64,000 bases of DNA, taken from assembly GCA_949152475.1 (NCBI GenBank), contig OX424555.1, forward strand, positions 13,658,868 to 13,722,867. The letters are read 5' to 3'. This document shows, piece by piece, positions 57,331 to 64,000 of the stretch. Positions within the stretch are counted from its first letter, which is position 1. The number at the start of each line of letters is the position of its first letter. Under the pieces are notes generated by a model that was given only the letters and a program-made list of their open reading frames with translations, searched no databases and had not been told where the DNA came from. The stretch comes from Terebella lapidaria. Its lineage: Eukaryota; Annelida; Polychaeta; Terebellida; Terebellidae. The translations under genes and the position numbers were made by a program.

Positions 57331-58522
57331 TACCTGAGGCACAGGTGTCTCAAGCCGACACTGGCTCAAGACATCTGTTGATATCGGGATACTTACCTCA
57401 TTCGATAATATATATTAGGGTTTTACTTCGACCCAGTCCATTCCCATACTAAAATAAAATGAATGCATTTTAAATGATCGTCGTTGGTAAGATTGAAGTT
57501 CGTAATGACTAGCTGAAATGAGTCTCTGCTTCGGCTAAACAATGACATACTCCAGGTCAGTTCTAATCGGGATTTTGATAGAACAATTATGTCTCATTTA
57601 TTTTATCGATATGAACGATCGTGGCAATACATCAAATCGCAGTCATTGTGGGGGTATATGTTGGCTCAGTCGAAACTCGAGATACCAATTGCTATCAATG
57701 AAAGCAAAAGACCTTGTGAAAGCTAGTTGCCTTCAGACATTCGGAAATGAGGATCATGTGTCATGTGCGAGATAATCAAACTTTACATACTGACAAACAT
57801 CATGTCATACAGATTTTTGGAAAAGGGGAAGTGGGGATGTACTTTACATACATCATGTAATAAAATGACCATTAGTTTTAGTAGCCTACCAAAATGGACA
57901 ATATAAATACATCTGATCGCAGGTATATGTAAGCCTCGAATTACTGAGCTAAAATATGAAATAATATCTAAACCTCTGGTGGTATGAGAATGGACGGTTG
58001 TAAGATCTTTGAATAGGCGTGGCCTGTTGATCAATCCCGATAAATATTGTTTATACAAAAAATGATTTTGCCAACAAAATATACATTGTATGAATGCAGG
58101 TACATGCATTCCAAGAGGCTTGGTCGATAAACCCCTGTTCCCATATAAATGCTGGTATACGTATTGTTCATGGTGTTTTCAGGACAAATTATCAGAAATA
58201 TTGCATACAAAAAAGTGGTATATTTATAAACTTATCTAACAAGAAACATATTTTTGTCCGTACCTATTGTAGGGAATAATATCATATATAAACGGTGGGG
58301 AAGACAAATGATTAGTAGGAAAACCTATATCAACTTGTGAAACACATGGTGTAAAAGACAAAACTGTAAAGGTTGAGAGCCTTTCTGTAATATCCGTTGC
58401 TGGGGCATCCTGTTTAGAATTATGCCATCGAAGGATGTGAAGTTTATATTCGGTAATGAAATGCAAACAACACTTCTCTCTGTTGTCGACAGGCTCCGTC
58501 TCCACTCAACGATTATTGATCA
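57331..58522. repeat. Duplicated block continued (partner 38,760-40,480); no gene
   Basis: 57,460-57,545 and 58,095-58,165 match 38,760-38,850 and 39,165-39,235. 58,340-58,522 matches 40,340-40,480. Short frames here show no recognised domain. Confidence 0.55.
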
Positions 58523-58671
58523 CACAAGCTAAATTCAAGTCAATTTATCGACTTATTATCTCGATAAATCGACTTATTATCTCGATAAATCGAGATATAT
58601 GTCTTGAAGTTCAAGTAAATTGGAAATATAATTAGAGTCACATTATTCATATTGAACACTGTGTTGAATAG

Positions 58672-58815
58672 GCTAATATGATCGACCATTGTAATGTTAA
58701 ATATTGAATAATACAGACCAAACTACCAAATTAAAAACTAAAAGCTAATATGATCGACCATTGTAATGTTAAATATTGAATAATACAGACCAAACTACCG
58801 AATTAAAAACTATAG
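58672..58815 (+). repeat. Two 72-bp tandem units
   Basis: GCTAATATGATCGACCATTG begins each unit, at 58,672 and 58,744. They are nearly identical. Confidence 0.85.
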
Positions 58816-59107
58816 TGAAGTTACTATATTACTATCTCTTAGAGAGATGCAGCATGTTTATGAAATTGGTATGTTTTTTTTTATTATTCAGCTATTAAAC
58901 ATGGAATGAGGTATATTCGTAACGTTATCTGGAATGGCTTCTTCCATTGGATAGTTTGGTATTATTTCAGTGATTAATGTAATGACTGTTAATCATACAC
59001 TCCATATAATTTTCAATATGAGTAATCAGCATAGGTTCTTTGTTCTATTGTGAGCTCGCTGATATGTGTGAAATTGTACTCCTACTAGCTTGGCTAGTGG
59101 GATATCA

Positions 59108-59176
59108 CTTTAGCTCATCTGGTAGAGCGGATGGTTGATGTGTGAGAGGTCCCGGGTTCAAATCCCAGTCTGGCCG
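59108..59176 (+). repeat. tRNA-derived SINE-like head
   Basis: TAGCTCATCTGGTAGAGC fits a pol III A box and a closed D arm. GGGTTCAAATCCC is a B box with a T arm. The acceptor arms do not pair and no clean anticodon stem forms, so this is not a functional tRNA. It may have a tRNA-derived promoter. Confidence 0.5.
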
Positions 59177-59420
59177 AGGCATTCCTCGCTTGGTTACACT
59201 ATTGTTGCCAAGGTAACCAATGAAATGGTATGGCTCGCCTATATTATGGTCGATGCATATTCATCTTACTTGTACTTTAAATGTCTGAGTCTTACGTCGA
59301 TTTATCAAGATAATTAACTCGATTTATCGATATAATATCTCGATTTATCGAGATAACTAACTCGACAAATTGAATTTTGAAAAAAAGATCATGTGGCCCT
59401 AATACGCTTCCGTACACAGG

Positions 59421-60370
59421 CGGCCTCTACAGAATATAAAGGTCGTGATCATGCTATTCACCGAGGCCGGTTCAGAATCGCCGTAGAAAAGATTAAATGG
59501 GGATAGAAATGCTAATTGTTTCGGTAATGATCTATTTAGGGTGACGTTATGGGTTTCCAGCCCCCACTACATGAATTCAGTAGTCCACTGGGTCTTAGTT
59601 GTGACCTCCACATCTCTGATTCCCCAGCGGCATCTGATAAACGAGTGTTAAAGATGTGTGACACTTTTTCCTCAGCTTTGCAGACACCTTAGAACATGCA
59701 CACTGTATTTCACGTGAATATTTTTTTTACGATTCGTGATGAGCTGTGAATCTTTGGAAAAAAAGATGATATTGAGGTTTGCTTCTTCATGAAAATAATA
59801 TATTACAGGACAAGGCTGGAATTATAACTTATTGCAAGTGTCGGATTTCTCACATGCATGTCTGTACATTATAATTATTGATCATAAGAGCAATTTAGTT
59901 GGACATTCTTAGACTAAGAAATCAGTTTGTCATAGACAGTGGTAACGAATACGTACAAGTGAGCTACCATTCAGGATGGTCAATATTCCTCAAGTATTTA
60001 GGGGCATTCTTCTACCAATAATCATAGAAGTTCTTGCATTTAATTGGGAGAATACGGTTCATCACGATTTCATGTATATCCTGTAGATACGTCTCATCTG
60101 AAAAAAAATTAACTAAAATGTAACCGTACCAGGTGATATGTCTGCAACAAATTCCGACTTGAGGACAAATATTCTCCATAAATAGGTGATCGGAACTGCT
60201 TCCAAAATGCACAAATGTCGTTAAACTGGCATTGCACCCACCAAGAACTATTTGGTGAATTTATGTTAACAGTCAGATTTTAGAAACCACTGGAGCACAT
60301 GTGCAATAAACAAATCGAATTCATATATGTCGCAATACACAACTCAAGCATGAAAGACACAAAAGAGTGC
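59421..60370. other. No gene seen; partly duplicated DNA
   Basis: 59,500-59,700 matches 40,560-40,720. The rest is AT-rich with no recognised frame. Confidence 0.45.
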
Positions 60371-60376
60371 TATTGT

Positions 60377-60860
60377 CCGGGCTTCGCCCGGATATATATA
60401 CAAATTCGTCCTAATTCGAACCGTTTCCGTTTGTGGGGTCTCCCCAGTAACGGACAGCGAGCTAATCGACGGTGGACACACGTTGTGCGCTGTTGTGCTG
60501 GTTTCGTCCGTATACCAGTATTCTGTATTATCTATGTAACCAGAAGTAATTTAAAGCAAATTGTATTTCAGAGTAGCCGCATTTTGGATTTTGTGTGCCC
60601 CTCCCCCCTTAGATGGATAAACTCGGTTGGTTGGTTGTACTAGGGGTTATGGGGGCGCCATAACTCGATGATATGGCCCCAGATCTTGATAATTAATTAT
60701 CAATGCTTATTGATAGACAGAAACCCGGGACCGGGGAAATCCCCTACTCTTTACGTTAAATCCCAAGGGATCTTTTAGGTGCCAGAAACCATAGACAGTC
60801 TCTGACACCCCCCGGCCTTTGTTTTTACCGCCCGTCGGGCTGCACTGGCGTGGGAGGTTT
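60377..60860. repeat. GC-richer interspersed-repeat-like segment
   Basis: Begins with the palindrome CCGGGCTTCGCCCGG (60,377-60,391) and contains GGGGAAATCCCC (60,733-60,744), TCCCAAGGGATC and CCGCCCGTCGGGC. Base composition differs from its neighbours. I do not recognise the family, and no frame has a known domain. Confidence 0.35.

Positions 60861-64000
<3,140 letters not shown>

Larger units (their letters stand above)
58529..59414. mobile_element. 886-bp relative of the palindromic-array element
   Basis: The right end TAATACGCTTCCGTA equals the outer TIR of 8,255-13,609. Inside both ends are short arrays of ~21-bp units ATCTCGATAAATCGACTTATT (58,541-58,600 and, inverted, 59,296-59,372), each with a palindromic TCGATAAATCGA-type core. 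The left outer TIR seems deleted. Direct repeats CACAAG/CACAGG (58,523-58,528; 59,415-59,420) give a 6-bp target duplication. The paralogous site near 40,480 is empty. The interior has a 72-bp tandem duplication and a tRNA-like piece. Confidence 0.7.

Noticed and set aside
59108-59176. Functional tRNA gene
   Set aside because: A and B boxes are good, but acceptor arms do not pair and no proper anticodon stem forms.

Overview
The window is gene-poor, AT-rich animal DNA. I recognise no intact single-copy host gene. It looks like a marine invertebrate (mollusc, lancelet, hemichordate or similar): DIRS-type and Crypton tyrosine recombinases, a P/THAP9-type transposase with introns, L2/CR1-like LINE pieces, a long Gypsy element and many foldback/MITE-like repeats occur together. 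The species cannot be fixed from the sequence alone.

Layout. 1-8.2 kb: old duplicated DNA with a LINE endonuclease remnant, an insertion made of ~330-bp tandem units (1,184-2,594) and a foldback element (6,707-7,275). 8.25-13.6 kb: one 5.36-kb element whose inverted ends are arrays of 21-22-bp palindromic units. Inside it lie a GC-rich structured segment, a smaller element with ~135-bp repeats, and a broken DIRS-type recombinase. 13.7-17.4 kb: a diverged second copy of the 1-6.3 kb DNA. 17.5-20.2 kb: a 21-bp minisatellite followed by two tandem Crypton recombinase copies. 20.2-24.2 kb: mostly featureless. 24.2-30.6 kb: more duplicated DNA, then a second array of ~320-bp units split by a 2.96-kb element with ~78-bp inverted ends. 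34.8-37.0 kb (minus strand): a degenerate, spliced P/THAP9-like transposase. 42.8-54.8 kb: a young Gypsy-type LTR element of about 12 kb. 54.8-64 kb: two adjacent copies of another old duplicated block, carrying MITE insertions and an (AT)50 tract.

How the parts relate. The background is a set of old direct duplications with mobile elements inserted on top. Because the duplicates are still alignable, several insertions have a visible empty site elsewhere in the window (1,184-2,594; 55,673-56,349; 58,529-59,414), which fixes their ends and target duplications. The most unusual items are the element family with palindromic-array ends (8,255-13,609 and 58,529-59,414), the Gypsy element's second, internal promoter-like cassette ahead of a third unrecognised reading frame, and two related GC-rich segments predicted to fold.

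All alignments were made by eye. Identities, boundaries and splice sites are therefore readings of the sequence, not computed results.
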